Assembly: GCF_900109375.1 (NCBI RefSeq)
Contig: NZ_FOAB01000002.1
Coordinates: 496,001-560,000 of the forward strand
DNA length: 64,000 nt
Direction: 5' to 3'
From: Aquimarina amphilecti
Lineage (GTDB): Bacteria > Bacteroidota > Bacteroidia > Flavobacteriales > Flavobacteriaceae
Shown here: positions 42,551-50,415 of the stretch, piece by piece
Layout of the letters: each line of letters starts with the position of its first letter
How positions within the stretch are numbered: the stretch's first letter is position 1
Program-made: the position numbers and the translations under genes
Notes under the pieces: model-generated
Told to the model about the DNA's origin: nothing
The model's database searches: none
Seen by the model: the letters and a program-made list of their open reading frames with translations, nothing else

Positions 42551-42955
42551 TTAGTTGAATAGACTATTCAAAATGTTTTCTACATCAGCATCTTGATTAA
42601 CTCTTAACTCCTCTTTCAATTTTAAAAGTTTCGATTGAAAAGTTTCGATTACACGTTCAGCGTTCATTTTATCTAAAACGACAACCTTTCCAGCAGAAGT
42701 TAATAAGTTGTATTGATAATGTTTTAATTCTTTTGCTTTTTTAGGATCTAATTTTCTTTCAACAGATACAGTGCCTTTTCCAGTAACAATAGAGATTACG
42801 CTTCCTTGTGCAGTAACTTTTTCGGTTTGCTCATTAAGATCCGTAGCAAGGCTATATACTTGATCGAAAATTTCAGTCATTCTAGACCAATCTTCCTGTG
42901 CTTGAATAGTTGATCCTGCGCCTACCATAAGTAAAAGTAGAAATAATTTTTTCAT
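42551..42955 (-). CDS. Small secreted hypothetical protein
   Basis: A 134-residue protein with a cleavable signal peptide (MKKLFLLLLMVGAGSTIQAQ). The mature part is helical and charged (EDWSRMTEIFDQVYSLATDL; FQSKLLKLKEELRVNQDADV). No known domain is recognised. It shares the bidirectional terminator with the OmpA-like gene. Probably periplasmic. Confidence 0.75.
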   Translation of the reverse strand: MKKLFLLLLMVGAGSTIQAQEDWSRMTEIFDQVYSLATDLNEQTEKVTAQGSVISIVTGKGTVSVERKLDPKKAKELKHYQYNLLTSAGKVVVLDKMNAERVIETFQSKLLKLKEELRVNQDADVENILNSLFN

Positions 42956-43237
42956 AATATTTGGGTGTTATAATAATTTAGTATCAAAACTACGTATTTG
43001 ATTTCACGTATTCCAAAACGGAATAAATATAAATTTAGTATTAAAGTTATCTTAAAAACTGCTTTAAAATAACTATTTTAATTTGAAGTTTCCAAAAAGT
43101 ATGCCACGAATTTAGGAAACAAAAATAAAATCCTTAATTATGCATATAGTAAAATTCTTAAAAATAAAGGAGATAGATAACAAAAGAACATTCTCAGACG
43201 TTTATAATACCCAAATTAATTTAAAACCATACAGCAA
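42956..43237. other. Intergenic region between divergent genes
   Basis: About 280 AT-rich bases upstream of two secreted-protein genes. It should hold both promoters. A short palindrome ATTCC/GGAAT lies near 43010-43024. No gene, terminator or clear -7 consensus was picked out. Confidence 0.3.
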
Positions 43238-43771
43238 ATGAAGAGGTTATCCATTTTTATAATAGTAGTATTATCTGTGATTAAAGGTGTGAGTCAGGAA
43301 AGCGAAGAAGAATACTACGAAGAAGAAGAAACGCAAAGTGATGAGTATTCAGAAGATGGTGAAGAACAGGAAGAAGACCAAGGCACTTATTTTGATTTTT
43401 ATCAATATTTTGATTTCACCAATGATCAGTATTCCAATGTCTTAGATAAAGTAAGTGATATGGATTCTGAAGAAGAGAATTTATTATATGAATTTGTGGT
43501 AGCAGTTAATCAAGATAAAGTATTAAAAGGTCGTTTATTCGGCGAATTGGTTACGAAGCCTAAAAAAAAGAGTCGTTATAAAGGTAAAGACAGTCCTGGT
43601 TTTATTTGTGTTTTACGTGGTCTTATAGAAAATAAAACCGTGTATGATGCAATAATTAATGATGGTCGCGCTTCTGAGAATCAGGCTAGAAATGCAGCGG
43701 CACTTTCCGAAAGAACTGTTCGCAGAAAATGCGGTGTAACCAAAAAAGTGAATGAAGTAGAGGAGCAATAA
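43238..43771 (+). CDS. Acidic secreted protein, unknown function
   Basis: A 177-residue protein with a signal peptide (MKRLSIFIIVVLSVIKGVSQ). Residues 21-52 are almost entirely Glu, Asp, Tyr and Ser (SEEEYYEEEETQSDEYSEDG). The rest is a small domain (YVVVAV-like: LLYEFVVAVNQDKVLKGRL, then GFICVLRGLIENKTVYDAI) with a late basic patch (RTVRRKCGVTKK). Not recognised. A calcium- or cation-binding low-complexity segment is possible but only inferred. Confidence 0.75.
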   Translation: MKRLSIFIIVVLSVIKGVSQESEEEYYEEEETQSDEYSEDGEEQEEDQGTYFDFYQYFDFTNDQYSNVLDKVSDMDSEEENLLYEFVVAVNQDKVLKGRLFGELVTKPKKKSRYKGKDSPGFICVLRGLIENKTVYDAIINDGRASENQARNAAALSERTVRRKCGVTKKVNEVEEQ

Positions 43772-43789
43772 GGATTATTAAAAAACACC

Positions 43790-43797
43790 TATCTTTG
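43790..43797 (+). promoter_or_regulatory. -7 box for the signal-peptidase-like gene
   Basis: TATCTTTG matches TAnnTTTG. The ATG at 43873 is 75 bases downstream, implying a leader of about 70 bases. No TTG was found at the matching -33 spacing. Confidence 0.45.
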
Positions 43798-43872
43798 TGA
43801 TGTACTTAGGTACACGTTCTTTGCAAAACCATACTCCATAGTTTTTGAATTAAATATTAATTTTTTAAAACT

Positions 43873-44175
43873 ATGATTATGAATTGGAAAATTCAAAAGC
43901 TATTGAATGGTGAGACGATTGTCTCCAAAGAACCGGGTAATTCTATGTTACCAATCTTACGATCAAAACAACCCGTTGTATTGGAACCCGTAAACTGGGA
44001 GGATTGCGAAGCGGGAGACATTGTTTTTTGTAAAGTAAGAGGAAACTGTTTTACACATTTAGTCAAAGGCAAAAATGTAAAACGAGGATTACTAATCGGT
44101 AATAACCGAGGTCGCATCAATGGATGGACCAAAAATGTATATGGTAAAGTAATAGAGATATTACCAATGTCATAA
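43873..44175 (+). CDS. Short S24/S26-like serine peptidase domain protein with Ser-His pair
   Basis: A 100-residue protein, soluble, made only of a signal-peptidase/LexA-type core. The nucleophile motif is PGNSMLPIL with S24; the second catalytic position, 38 residues on, is His62 (CFTHLVKG), where LexA and classical SipS-type enzymes have Lys. Box GNNRGRINGW (76-85) matches the late loop of the family. Ser-His is the pattern of ER-type (Sec11/SipW) signal peptidases. There is no membrane helix or DNA-binding domain. Substrate unknown. The alternate ATG at 43879 would remove two residues. Confidence 0.7.
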   Translation: MIMNWKIQKLLNGETIVSKEPGNSMLPILRSKQPVVLEPVNWEDCEAGDIVFCKVRGNCFTHLVKGKNVKRGLLIGNNRGRINGWTKNVYGKVIEILPMS

Positions 44176-44179
44176 TAGT

Positions 44180-44200
44180 AGCGCGATAAGCGCTTTTTTT
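44180..44200 (+). terminator. Short terminator after the peptidase-like gene
   Basis: AGCGC (44180-44184) pairs with GCGCT (44190-44194), 5-base loop, then seven T. The stem is short but GC-rich and begins 5 bases after the stop. Confidence 0.6.
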
Positions 44201-44271
44201 GTTTCCAAAAGCTACCTAAAGATGAATAATAGATCAAACCGGTAAAGTTGTAACTTGTCTATAAGCTTGGT

Positions 44272-44412
44272 TTATATTCTACATTTCTTTTTCAAAGTAT
44301 TAGTTTTTACAATATAATCTCCGTTCCTTATGGTGTATACAACTGCATAAAAAAAACGACCATTTCCCTCAATCAAACTCTTGCTTCCCTCATTATTGCT
44401 TTTGTCACTCAT
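44272..44412 (-). CDS. Possible 46-residue small protein
   Basis: Reverse-strand frame starting ATG at 44412 and ending TAA at 44272-44274. The product begins MSDKSNNEGSKSLIEGNGRF and continues FYAVVYTIRNGDYIVKTNT, ending LKKKCRI. The composition looks protein-like (soluble start, one beta-like stretch, basic tail) and the third positions favour A/T. A near-consensus -7 box (TATCTTTC) abuts the ATG, so any transcript would be leaderless. No homologue is known to me and there is no terminator on this strand; it may be fortuitous. Confidence 0.3.
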   Translation of the reverse strand: MSDKSNNEGSKSLIEGNGRFFYAVVYTIRNGDYIVKTNTLKKKCRI

Positions 44413-44534
44413 AGAAAGATAATACTTTTATATCAATCTAAAGAATAATAAGTGTTGGATGAGTGAGGAATTAATTTTTAGGTTGGTTAGTTGTGAAACG
44501 GATGTGGTAATGGGGTAACTGCATCCGTTTTTTT
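44413..44534 (+). ncRNA. Possible plus-strand small RNA ending at a strong terminator
   Basis: A terminator stem AAACGGATG (44496-44504) with CATCCGTTT (44522-44530) and a T-run to 44534 points right, yet no plus-strand gene ends here. The previous gene has its own terminator. A promoter-like TACTTTTA lies near 44427-44434. A short RNA of about 90 bases would explain the hairpin; alternatively it is a back-up terminator. Confidence 0.3.
44496..44534 (+). terminator. Orphan Rho-independent terminator
   Basis: 9-base stem (AAACGGATG / CATCCGTTT), 17-base loop, seven T at 44528-44534. It is oriented for the plus strand and abuts the stop of the convergent minus-strand gene at 44533. Confidence 0.7.
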
Positions 44535-44751
44535 ATTCCATAAGTAAGTGTTCTTTGTATATTTCTCGAACAAGTTTGTTATAAGAATTTTTGTTAATTA
44601 CGACTCTATTTTCTTTTATCTCCATTAAAGGGTTATAACGTTGTAATACTTTTTGGACTATTTCTTTATTAATAAGAGTTTTGGAAGCTATTCTATAAAC
44701 TGCAAATTGTTTGTTTTCTGAAGTAAGGTCTTTGTAGTACGTGTTTAACAT
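44533..44751 (-). CDS. Small hypothetical helical protein
   Basis: A 72-residue, highly charged protein (MLNTYYKDLTSENKQFAVYR at the start; NSYNKLVREIYKEHLLME at the end), predicted mostly helical, with no signal peptide. Not recognised. The coding frame looks plausible but short. Its upstream region is a very AT-rich tract, which may contain the promoter. It could be DNA- or protein-binding; no motif supports a claim. Confidence 0.5.
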   Translation of the reverse strand: MLNTYYKDLTSENKQFAVYRIASKTLINKEIVQKVLQRYNPLMEIKENRVVINKNSYNKLVREIYKEHLLME

Positions 44752-45190
44752 TATAATCCCTAAATGATTAAGTTTGATTTGTTTAAATGTATAAAAAAAT
44801 ATACATATAATTATAATTATATATATTTATATACATATATTTTTCTAAGAAGTAATTGTAAACAAAAAAAAGAGCTTCTATTAGTGAAGCTCTTTTTCCG
44901 GTTAAAAAAGTATAGGGTTTGATAAAAAACACCCTTTTTTCGAGGTCATCAATGAACCTCATTTTGGTTGGTATAAATTTGTTTAGTTTTTGTTCATCAT
45001 CATAAGAATTAGTTGCTTTCTTAGATGTTTATAGTATTGGAATAATTATACCATAAAACAAAAGTGAAAACAACAATTTGACAATCAGCTAGTTATAGGT
45101 TTTTTGAATATTTTTGATTCATTATTATGTAGATATTTTAGATCATTACTGTGGATAATATTCTCGCATTGGAGTTTATTATGATAATTT
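44752..45190. other. Gene-poor intergenic stretch with orphan terminator
   Basis: About 500 bases without a convincing gene lie between the 72-residue gene and the aldo/keto reductase. It contains an alternating A/T tract (about 44790-44840), a two-way terminator hairpin (44867-44897), a second small hairpin GAGGT/ACCTC (44942-44960) and AT-rich filler up to the reductase promoter. A very short frame MMMNKN on the minus strand near 44990-45010 is probably chance. Confidence 0.4.
44867..44897. terminator. Orphan bidirectional terminator
   Basis: Perfect 12-base stem AAAAAGAGCTTC (44867-44878) with GAAGCTCTTTTT (44886-44897), 7-base loop. It is T-rich on both strands, with eight T on the minus side. 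No annotated gene ends next to it: the reductase reads away to the right and the 72-residue gene starts to the left. It may end an unseen minus-strand RNA from about 45080. Confidence 0.75.
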
Positions 45191-45223
45191 TTTGAATAAG
45201 TAAAAAGAGAGTTTTTATTTTTG
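45191..45223 (+). promoter_or_regulatory. Promoter of the aldo/keto reductase gene
   Basis: TTTG (45191-45194), a 21-base spacer and TATTTTTG (45216-45223). The spacer is slightly longer than usual. The ATG at 45260 gives a leader of about 30 bases. Confidence 0.5.
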
Positions 45224-45259
45224 AATCTTTATGTATTTAGAAAATTAGCCAATTAGAGA

Positions 45260-46291
45260 ATGAAGTATACAACATTACCAAATACGGATATTAAAGTTAG
45301 TAAAATATGTCTAGGTTCTATGACATGGGGAGAACAAAACACGGAACTTGAAGGTCATCAACAGATAGAATATGCGATTAGTCAAGGGGTTAATTTTATT
45401 GATACTGCAGAACTTTATTCTGTGCCTGCAAAAAAAGAAACTCAAGGAAGTACCGAGAAAATTATTGGAACTTGGTTAAAGGAGTCCGGAAAAAGAGATG
45501 AGGTAGTAATTGCTTCAAAAATAGTGGGGCCAGCCGAGTTTTCTAAACACATAAGAAATAAAGGTTTTGATAAAAAAGAGATTGAAGATGCCGTTCATAA
45601 AAGTTTAGAACGATTACAAACTGATTATATAGATTTATACCAGTTGCACTGGCCAGAAAGGCATACTAATTATTTTGGACAACTGGGGTATACGCATGAT
45701 AATGAACACACTTGGAAAGATAATTTTTCCGAAGTTTTAGAGAGTCTTAATGGTTTTGTAAAACAAGGTAAAATAAGGCAAATAGGTGTTTCTAATGAGA
45801 CTGCATATGGTATGATGCGTTACACGGAAGAAGCTAGAAATGGAGCTCCAAAAATGATTACCATTCAAAACCCATATAATTTATTAAATAGAAAGGATGA
45901 AATAGGTCTTGTAGAGGTTTTGCATCGTGAAAATGTAGGGCATTTACCGTATTCTCCACTCGGTTTCGGAATGCTTACAGGTAAATACCTAGAGGAGATT
46001 CCTAAAAACTCTAGAGTAGATCTTTTTCCTAATTACAATCGGTATATGAATGAGAATAGTTTTAAAGCAACTAGATTATATAATGAGATTGCTAAAAAAC
46101 ACAATATTAGTTTGACACAATTATCATTGGCATTTGTTAATCAGCAACCTTTTGTAACAAGTAATATTATTGGAGCTACTTCTATAGAGCAACTAAGAGA
46201 AAACATTGGTAGTATTGATGTTGTATTATCAGAACAGATAATAAATGAAATTAATGAAGTTCATGCGCAAATACCTAATCCAGCACCTTAA
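45260..46291 (+). CDS. Aldo/keto reductase, Tas-like
   Basis: NADPH-dependent oxidoreductase with the TIM-barrel AKR fold, 343 residues. The catalytic tetrad is D48, Y53 (FIDTAELYS), K87 (VIASKIVGP) and H130 (LYQLHWPERHTNYFG). Late NADPH-binding residues lie around IIGATSIEQLRENI. WPERHTNYFGQLGY is the typical stretch of the E. coli Tas subgroup. The natural substrate is unknown. It converges on radA. Confidence 0.93.
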   Translation: MKYTTLPNTDIKVSKICLGSMTWGEQNTELEGHQQIEYAISQGVNFIDTAELYSVPAKKETQGSTEKIIGTWLKESGKRDEVVIASKIVGPAEFSKHIRNKGFDKKEIEDAVHKSLERLQTDYIDLYQLHWPERHTNYFGQLGYTHDNEHTWKDNFSEVLESLNGFVKQGKIRQIGVSNETAYGMMRYTEEARNGAPKMITIQNPYNLLNRKDEIGLVEVLHRENVGHLPYSPLGFGMLTGKYLEEIPKNSRVDLFPNYNRYMNENSFKATRLYNEIAKKHNISLTQLSLAFVNQQPFVTSNIIGATSIEQLRENIGSIDVVLSEQIINEINEVHAQIPNPAP

Positions 46292-46301
46292 GGATTAGAA
46301 A

Positions 46302-47669
46302 TTATCCAAATAAATATTCAACTATGTCTTCAATTTTAGCAACTAATTGGATATTGATAGTCGTATTTTTTTGAGAAATTTTATTGTATTTAGAGACGAA
46401 AATAGTAGCAAAACCTAATTTTTCGGCCTCCTGAATTCTCTGTTCTACTTTGTTAATAGGTCTAATTTCTCCTGCAAGACCAACTTCTGCTGCAAAACAA
46501 AAATCTTTGGGTATCGGGATATCTTCGTTAGAAGATAATATCGCTGCTACTACAGCTAGATCAATCGCTGGATCATCTACCGAAATTCCACCTGTTATAT
46601 TCAGAAATACGTCCTTTGCTCCTAATCTAAATCCTGCACGTTTTTCTAATACCGCAAGAATCATATTTAGACGTTTTAGGTTGTAGCCTGTAGCACTCCG
46701 CTGCGGTGTTCCATAGACTGCTGTGCTTACGAGCGCCTGTATTTCTATCATTAACGGTCTCATACCTTCGACAGTTGCTGCGATAGCCGTACCACTTAAC
46801 TCCTCTTCTTTTTTTGAGATCAAAATTTCACTAGGATTTGTAACTTCTCTTAATCCACTTCCTAGCATTTCATAAATTCCTAATTCTGACGTAGAACCGA
46901 AACGATTTTTTAGAGCTCTTAAAATTCTATATACATGATTTCTATCCCCTTCAAACTGGAGTACAGTATCTACCATATGTTCCAGAATTTTAGGTCCGGC
47001 AATATTTCCATCTTTTGTAATATGACCAATAAGGATTACCGGAGTAGCCGTTTCTTTAGCAAATTTGATAAGTTCTGTTGTACATTCTCTAATTTGAGAA
47101 ATACTTCCTGGACTACTTTCTATATAGTCACTATGCAATGTTTGTATTGAATCTATGATGACTATGTCTGGTTCAGTAGCTTCAATTTGTCTAAAAATGT
47201 TCTGGGTTTTGGTTTCGGTAAGAATTAAACAATTATCAGTTTTAGATTGAATACGTTCTGCACGCATTTTAATTTGTTTTTGACTTTCTTCGCCTGAAAC
47301 GTATAATGTTTTATATGGGAGTTTTAAACTAATCTGTAATAGTAATGTACTTTTTCCTATACCAGGTTCTCCTCCTAATAAAGTAAGAGATCCAGGAACA
47401 ATCCCTCCTCCAAGGACTCTATTTAATTCTACATCATCGGTATTGTATCTAGCTTCATGACTAGTATCGATTTCAGAAATTTTTAAGGGTTTTGAGATTC
47501 TTTTTTCCTTCGAAGAGGAGCTAGGATCTTTCCAATCATTTTTAGAAGCTTTCTGAACTACTTCTTCTGCGATGGTATTCCATTCTTTGCATGAAGTACA
47601 TTGTCCTTGCCATTTAGCATATTGAGCGCCACAATTTTGGCAGAAAAAAACAGTTTTGGTTTTGGCCAT
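46302..47669 (-). CDS. radA: DNA repair protein RadA (Sms)
   Basis: RecA-related branch-migration ATPase in recombinational repair. Four-Cys zinc finger C10, C13, C24, C27 (CQNCGAQYAKWQGQCTSC). Walker A GGEPGIGKST is at 99-108, the RadA-specific KNRFG at 254-258, and a Lon-protease-like C-terminal domain follows (about 290-455; LNITGGISVDDPAIDLAVVA). Length (455) is standard. It lies downstream of the esterase-fold gene but a terminator lies between, so it probably has its own promoter. Confidence 0.97.
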   Translation of the reverse strand: MAKTKTVFFCQNCGAQYAKWQGQCTSCKEWNTIAEEVVQKASKNDWKDPSSSSKEKRISKPLKISEIDTSHEARYNTDDVELNRVLGGGIVPGSLTLLGGEPGIGKSTLLLQISLKLPYKTLYVSGEESQKQIKMRAERIQSKTDNCLILTETKTQNIFRQIEATEPDIVIIDSIQTLHSDYIESSPGSISQIRECTTELIKFAKETATPVILIGHITKDGNIAGPKILEHMVDTVLQFEGDRNHVYRILRALKNRFGSTSELGIYEMLGSGLREVTNPSEILISKKEEELSGTAIAATVEGMRPLMIEIQALVSTAVYGTPQRSATGYNLKRLNMILAVLEKRAGFRLGAKDVFLNITGGISVDDPAIDLAVVAAILSSNEDIPIPKDFCFAAEVGLAGEIRPINKVEQRIQEAEKLGFATIFVSKYNKISQKNTTINIQLVAKIEDIVEYLFG

Positions 47670-47732
47670 AGCTTATTAATTGTAGGTAAAAATACTATTA
47701 TTTAGGTTGGTTTTGCAACTAGTTTGAAAACA

Positions 47733-47758
47733 AAAAGATCCCAAAACTGGGATCTTTT
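47733..47758 (-). terminator. Rho-independent terminator after the esterase-fold gene
   Basis: 10-base stem AAAAGATCCC (47733-47742) with GGGATCTTTT (47749-47758), 6-base loop, five T on the minus side, 32 bases beyond the gene's stop. Confidence 0.82.
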
Positions 47759-47790
47759 CTAATATGTTTTAAAAAAAGAAGATATTTTAA

Positions 47791-48939
47791 TTAGTAACCA
47801 AAATCTTCTTTTATTTTATTTACTTTTTCTAACATATAATCCTTGGTAAGAAAAGCTATTTCATTTAATAAAAACCCATTTTCATAAGCTCTCATTGCTT
47901 TTTTAGGCTCTCCTAGTTGTTCGTAACCTAGGCCAAGATAATAATAACCTAACATTGTTTCTGGATGTTCTTTAATAGCTAATTTTCCAAGAGGTTCTAA
48001 CTCTTCCCACAATTCCTTTTTTTCGATAGCTGTAGAAACCGCAATAAAATCATTTACTCTGATCTGACGTTTGAATCCGTAGAGTTTTTCAGTAGTATTG
48101 TATACATCTACTAAATAATCATAAAGAGATGTTTCTAAAGTAAGAATATCTTCCTTGTAAGTCTTTTTACTAATAGGACGATACATTTCGAAAATTGTTT
48201 CTAACGCCTTTGGAATTGCTCGACCTACTAAAGTGTAATGAGAGGATTCATCAAAATTATCAAAGAAATAATTAACTTCTGGGTTTTCAATAGTCGATAA
48301 TTTTTCGTCTACAGCAATCAAGTTTTTCTTAATGTTTTCTGCATCATTTGTGGCTGTAGCGAGGTAGTACCATACATCAGATTTTGCGCTACTTAATACA
48401 TTAAAAACTCGCTCTTCCATCGGAGGTGTCAATTCCGGACTCAAATTAATATAAGCCTGAAAAATTGGGTTTTCTTTAAATAGAAAGTAATTTATAAAAT
48501 TAGAAGTATAATCGTGGCCAACTATCATTTTTAGCTGAGCAGTTCTATAGGTTTCATTGATGTAAGGTAGTAATTCTTGACCAATAAATTCGAAAAATTC
48601 TGCTCCTTTTCCTTCAGGCAGATAACTAGCTAAATCATATCTGCAGTCATCTTCTCTTGTTTTTCTTTGTAAAACACCTACTACAATTGATTCGGGCATA
48701 TCTTCCCAATAAGAGAAATAATCAACATTACCAGCTACGGGTTCGAATAAATGATCTCCATCTAATACAATGATCACAGGATACGTTTTATCCTCGTTTT
48801 TCTCATAATTACGTGGTAGTTGGATTTTCAAATCTCGGTTTTGATCTAATTTTATAGATCTAAATGTTTCATATTTTACCTGTCCAAACGAGATAGAGGT
48901 AAAGAAGGATATAAGAATTAAAAATAGACTTTTCTTCAT
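47791..48939 (-). CDS. Esterase-fold (PF00756-like) exported protein with Asp at the nucleophile position, plus TPR tail
   Basis: A 382-residue protein with a signal peptide (1-20). The alpha/beta-hydrolase core (about 25-265) matches putative esterases (DKTYPVIIVLDGDHLFEPVA, LLPYINETYRT). The nucleophile elbow, normally G-x-S-x-G, reads VGHDYTSNF with D143 in place of Ser. A His in SSHYTLVGR (about 237) could still complete a dyad. The C-terminus (310-370) has TPR-like helices (MLGYYYLGLGYEQLGEPKKA). It may be an inactive scaffold or use a different chemistry; this is uncertain. Lies downstream of the LPG-synthase-like gene, 124 bases away. Confidence 0.8.
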   Translation of the reverse strand: MKKSLFLILISFFTSISFGQVKYETFRSIKLDQNRDLKIQLPRNYEKNEDKTYPVIIVLDGDHLFEPVAGNVDYFSYWEDMPESIVVGVLQRKTREDDCRYDLASYLPEGKGAEFFEFIGQELLPYINETYRTAQLKMIVGHDYTSNFINYFLFKENPIFQAYINLSPELTPPMEERVFNVLSSAKSDVWYYLATATNDAENIKKNLIAVDEKLSTIENPEVNYFFDNFDESSHYTLVGRAIPKALETIFEMYRPISKKTYKEDILTLETSLYDYLVDVYNTTEKLYGFKRQIRVNDFIAVSTAIEKKELWEELEPLGKLAIKEHPETMLGYYYLGLGYEQLGEPKKAMRAYENGFLLNEIAFLTKDYMLEKVNKIKEDFGY

Positions 48940-49063
48940 AAGTAGTAAGATTAAGGTTAAGCGAGTGACAAGATATAAATTATTTTAAATCTTTAAAATT
49001 TTATAATTTAATAGATGGAAAACAATTAATACATTGTTTATAAAGGGTTTAATGTTTTTTGTT

Positions 49064-50041
49064 TTATGTTGTTTTCCCTCTGTTTAAAATAGGTAGGAAT
49101 AAAAATGATAACGCTCCAACAACAATATTTATTGCTGTTTGTGAGCCCCATAGAATCCATCCAAAAGCTTCTCCATCACTTTTTTCGAAACCAAAAAAGA
49201 CAAAAACAGCACCAACAACAATCGGAAATGGTAAAATACCTATACCACCATTAGTAGTAGACATAGAAAAAGAGCCAACTACGAATGCAACTAGAATTAC
49301 TCCCATAGAAGCACTGTGTAAATTAGGAACAGCAAATTTTATGACATAAAACATAAGTATATATAGAAACCAAATTAATAAGGTGTGAAAAAGAAAAGCC
49401 CATTTTTGTTTCATTGCAAATATGCTTTTCATTCCATCCAATAAACCCATTCCGAAATCTCTAATTTTAATAATCCATTTATTGGATGATTTTTGAAGAA
49501 TCTTAAGTCCTAAAATTCCTATTAGAATTAATGACAATATAATCCCTAGTGTAAATAAAGGATTAATATTTTTTTCTTCAAGGAAGTTAAGTAAATATTC
49601 GGTTTGCAAAATACCAGCACCTGCAGTGACAATGATTAGCATAATGAGGTCTATAATTCTTTCGGAAACTATAGTTCCAAACGCTTTTTCGAAAGGAATT
49701 TTTTCATAAGTCGATATAGTAAATCCGCGTAAAACCTCTCCGGATCTAGGTACGCCAAGATTCGCTAAATAACCAGCCATTACAGCCATAAAACTATTGT
49801 ATAGTTTAGGGTTATGTCCTAATGGAGTTAATAAGAACTTCCAACGATATGCCCTTGAAATATGAGAAATAATACCAAGTCCGAGAGATAGTAAAACCCA
49901 AATTGGATCAGCATTCTTAATGTTTTGTAATAGTTCCTTTCTATATTCTGGAGTTGCCGAACTTAGAAAGTACCAAATTAAAAAAACTCCCAACATAAAT
50001 GGGAGTATTATTTTTAAGAATTTTATAAGTTTAGGGTTCAC
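49064..50041 (-). CDS. Lysylphosphatidylglycerol synthase-like integral membrane protein (UPF0104)
   Basis: A 325-residue, multi-pass inner-membrane protein with about 7-8 hydrophobic segments. It matches the transmembrane part of the LPG-synthase/flippase family: ISHISRAYRWKFLLTPLG, GYLANLGVPRSGEVLRGF and TNGGIGILPFPIVVGAV. It lacks the cytosolic aminoacyl-transferase half of MprF, so lipid lysylation is unlikely and a flippase or transport role is possible. The start is 4 bases after the panD stop, in the panC-panD operon. Confidence 0.88.
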   Translation of the reverse strand: MNPKLIKFLKIILPFMLGVFLIWYFLSSATPEYRKELLQNIKNADPIWVLLSLGLGIISHISRAYRWKFLLTPLGHNPKLYNSFMAVMAGYLANLGVPRSGEVLRGFTISTYEKIPFEKAFGTIVSERIIDLIMLIIVTAGAGILQTEYLLNFLEEKNINPLFTLGIILSLILIGILGLKILQKSSNKWIIKIRDFGMGLLDGMKSIFAMKQKWAFLFHTLLIWFLYILMFYVIKFAVPNLHSASMGVILVAFVVGSFSMSTTNGGIGILPFPIVVGAVFVFFGFEKSDGEAFGWILWGSQTAINIVVGALSFLFLPILNRGKTT

Positions 50042-50045
50042 TCTT

Positions 50046-50396
50046 TTACTTTAGTAAATTGTTTTCCTCGTTAGGAAATAAAAGTGATGGTTTAAATTTT
50101 TTAGCTTCTTCAATATCCATCATTGCATAGGTGATAAGAATTAAGATATCTCCTTTAGCTACTTTTCTGGCAGCAGCTCCGTTTAGTGTGATTTCTCCAC
50201 TATTTCTTGGGCCTGGAATTGCATAGGTTTCTAGTCGTTCGCCATTGTTGTTGTTGACGATCTGTACTTTTTCACCTTCTATTATATTAGCGGCATCCAT
50301 TAAATCTTCATCAATGGTTATGCTTCCTATATAATTGAGATCCGCGCCTGTTACCTTAACGCGGTGAATTTTGGATTTTACAACGTGTACAAACAT
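50046..50396 (-). CDS. panD: Aspartate 1-decarboxylase (pyruvoyl enzyme)
   Basis: Makes beta-alanine for pantothenate. The self-cleavage site Gly24-Ser25 ([13 protein letters not shown]) is intact, producing the pyruvoyl group; H11 and R12, the usual substrate-binding region, precede it. Length (116) is normal. It is 19 bases downstream of panC, so both inputs of pantothenate ligation are co-expressed. Confidence 0.97.
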   Translation of the reverse strand: MFVHVVKSKIHRVKVTGADLNYIGSITIDEDLMDAANIIEGEKVQIVNNNNGERLETYAIPGPRNSGEITLNGAAARKVAKGDILILITYAMMDIEEAKKFKPSLLFPNEENNLLK

Positions 50397-50415
50397 GTTA
50401 CAAATTTAGTTAATT

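Noticed and set aside
44790..44840. A/T alternating tract as an origin or partition site
   Set aside because: No DnaA-box cluster or iteron array accompanies it; likely just promoter-side AT DNA.
44868..44941. Minus-strand frame MRFIDDLEKR from near 44962 to beyond 44868
   Set aside because: It runs through the terminator hairpin and into the A/T tract, so it is likely chance.
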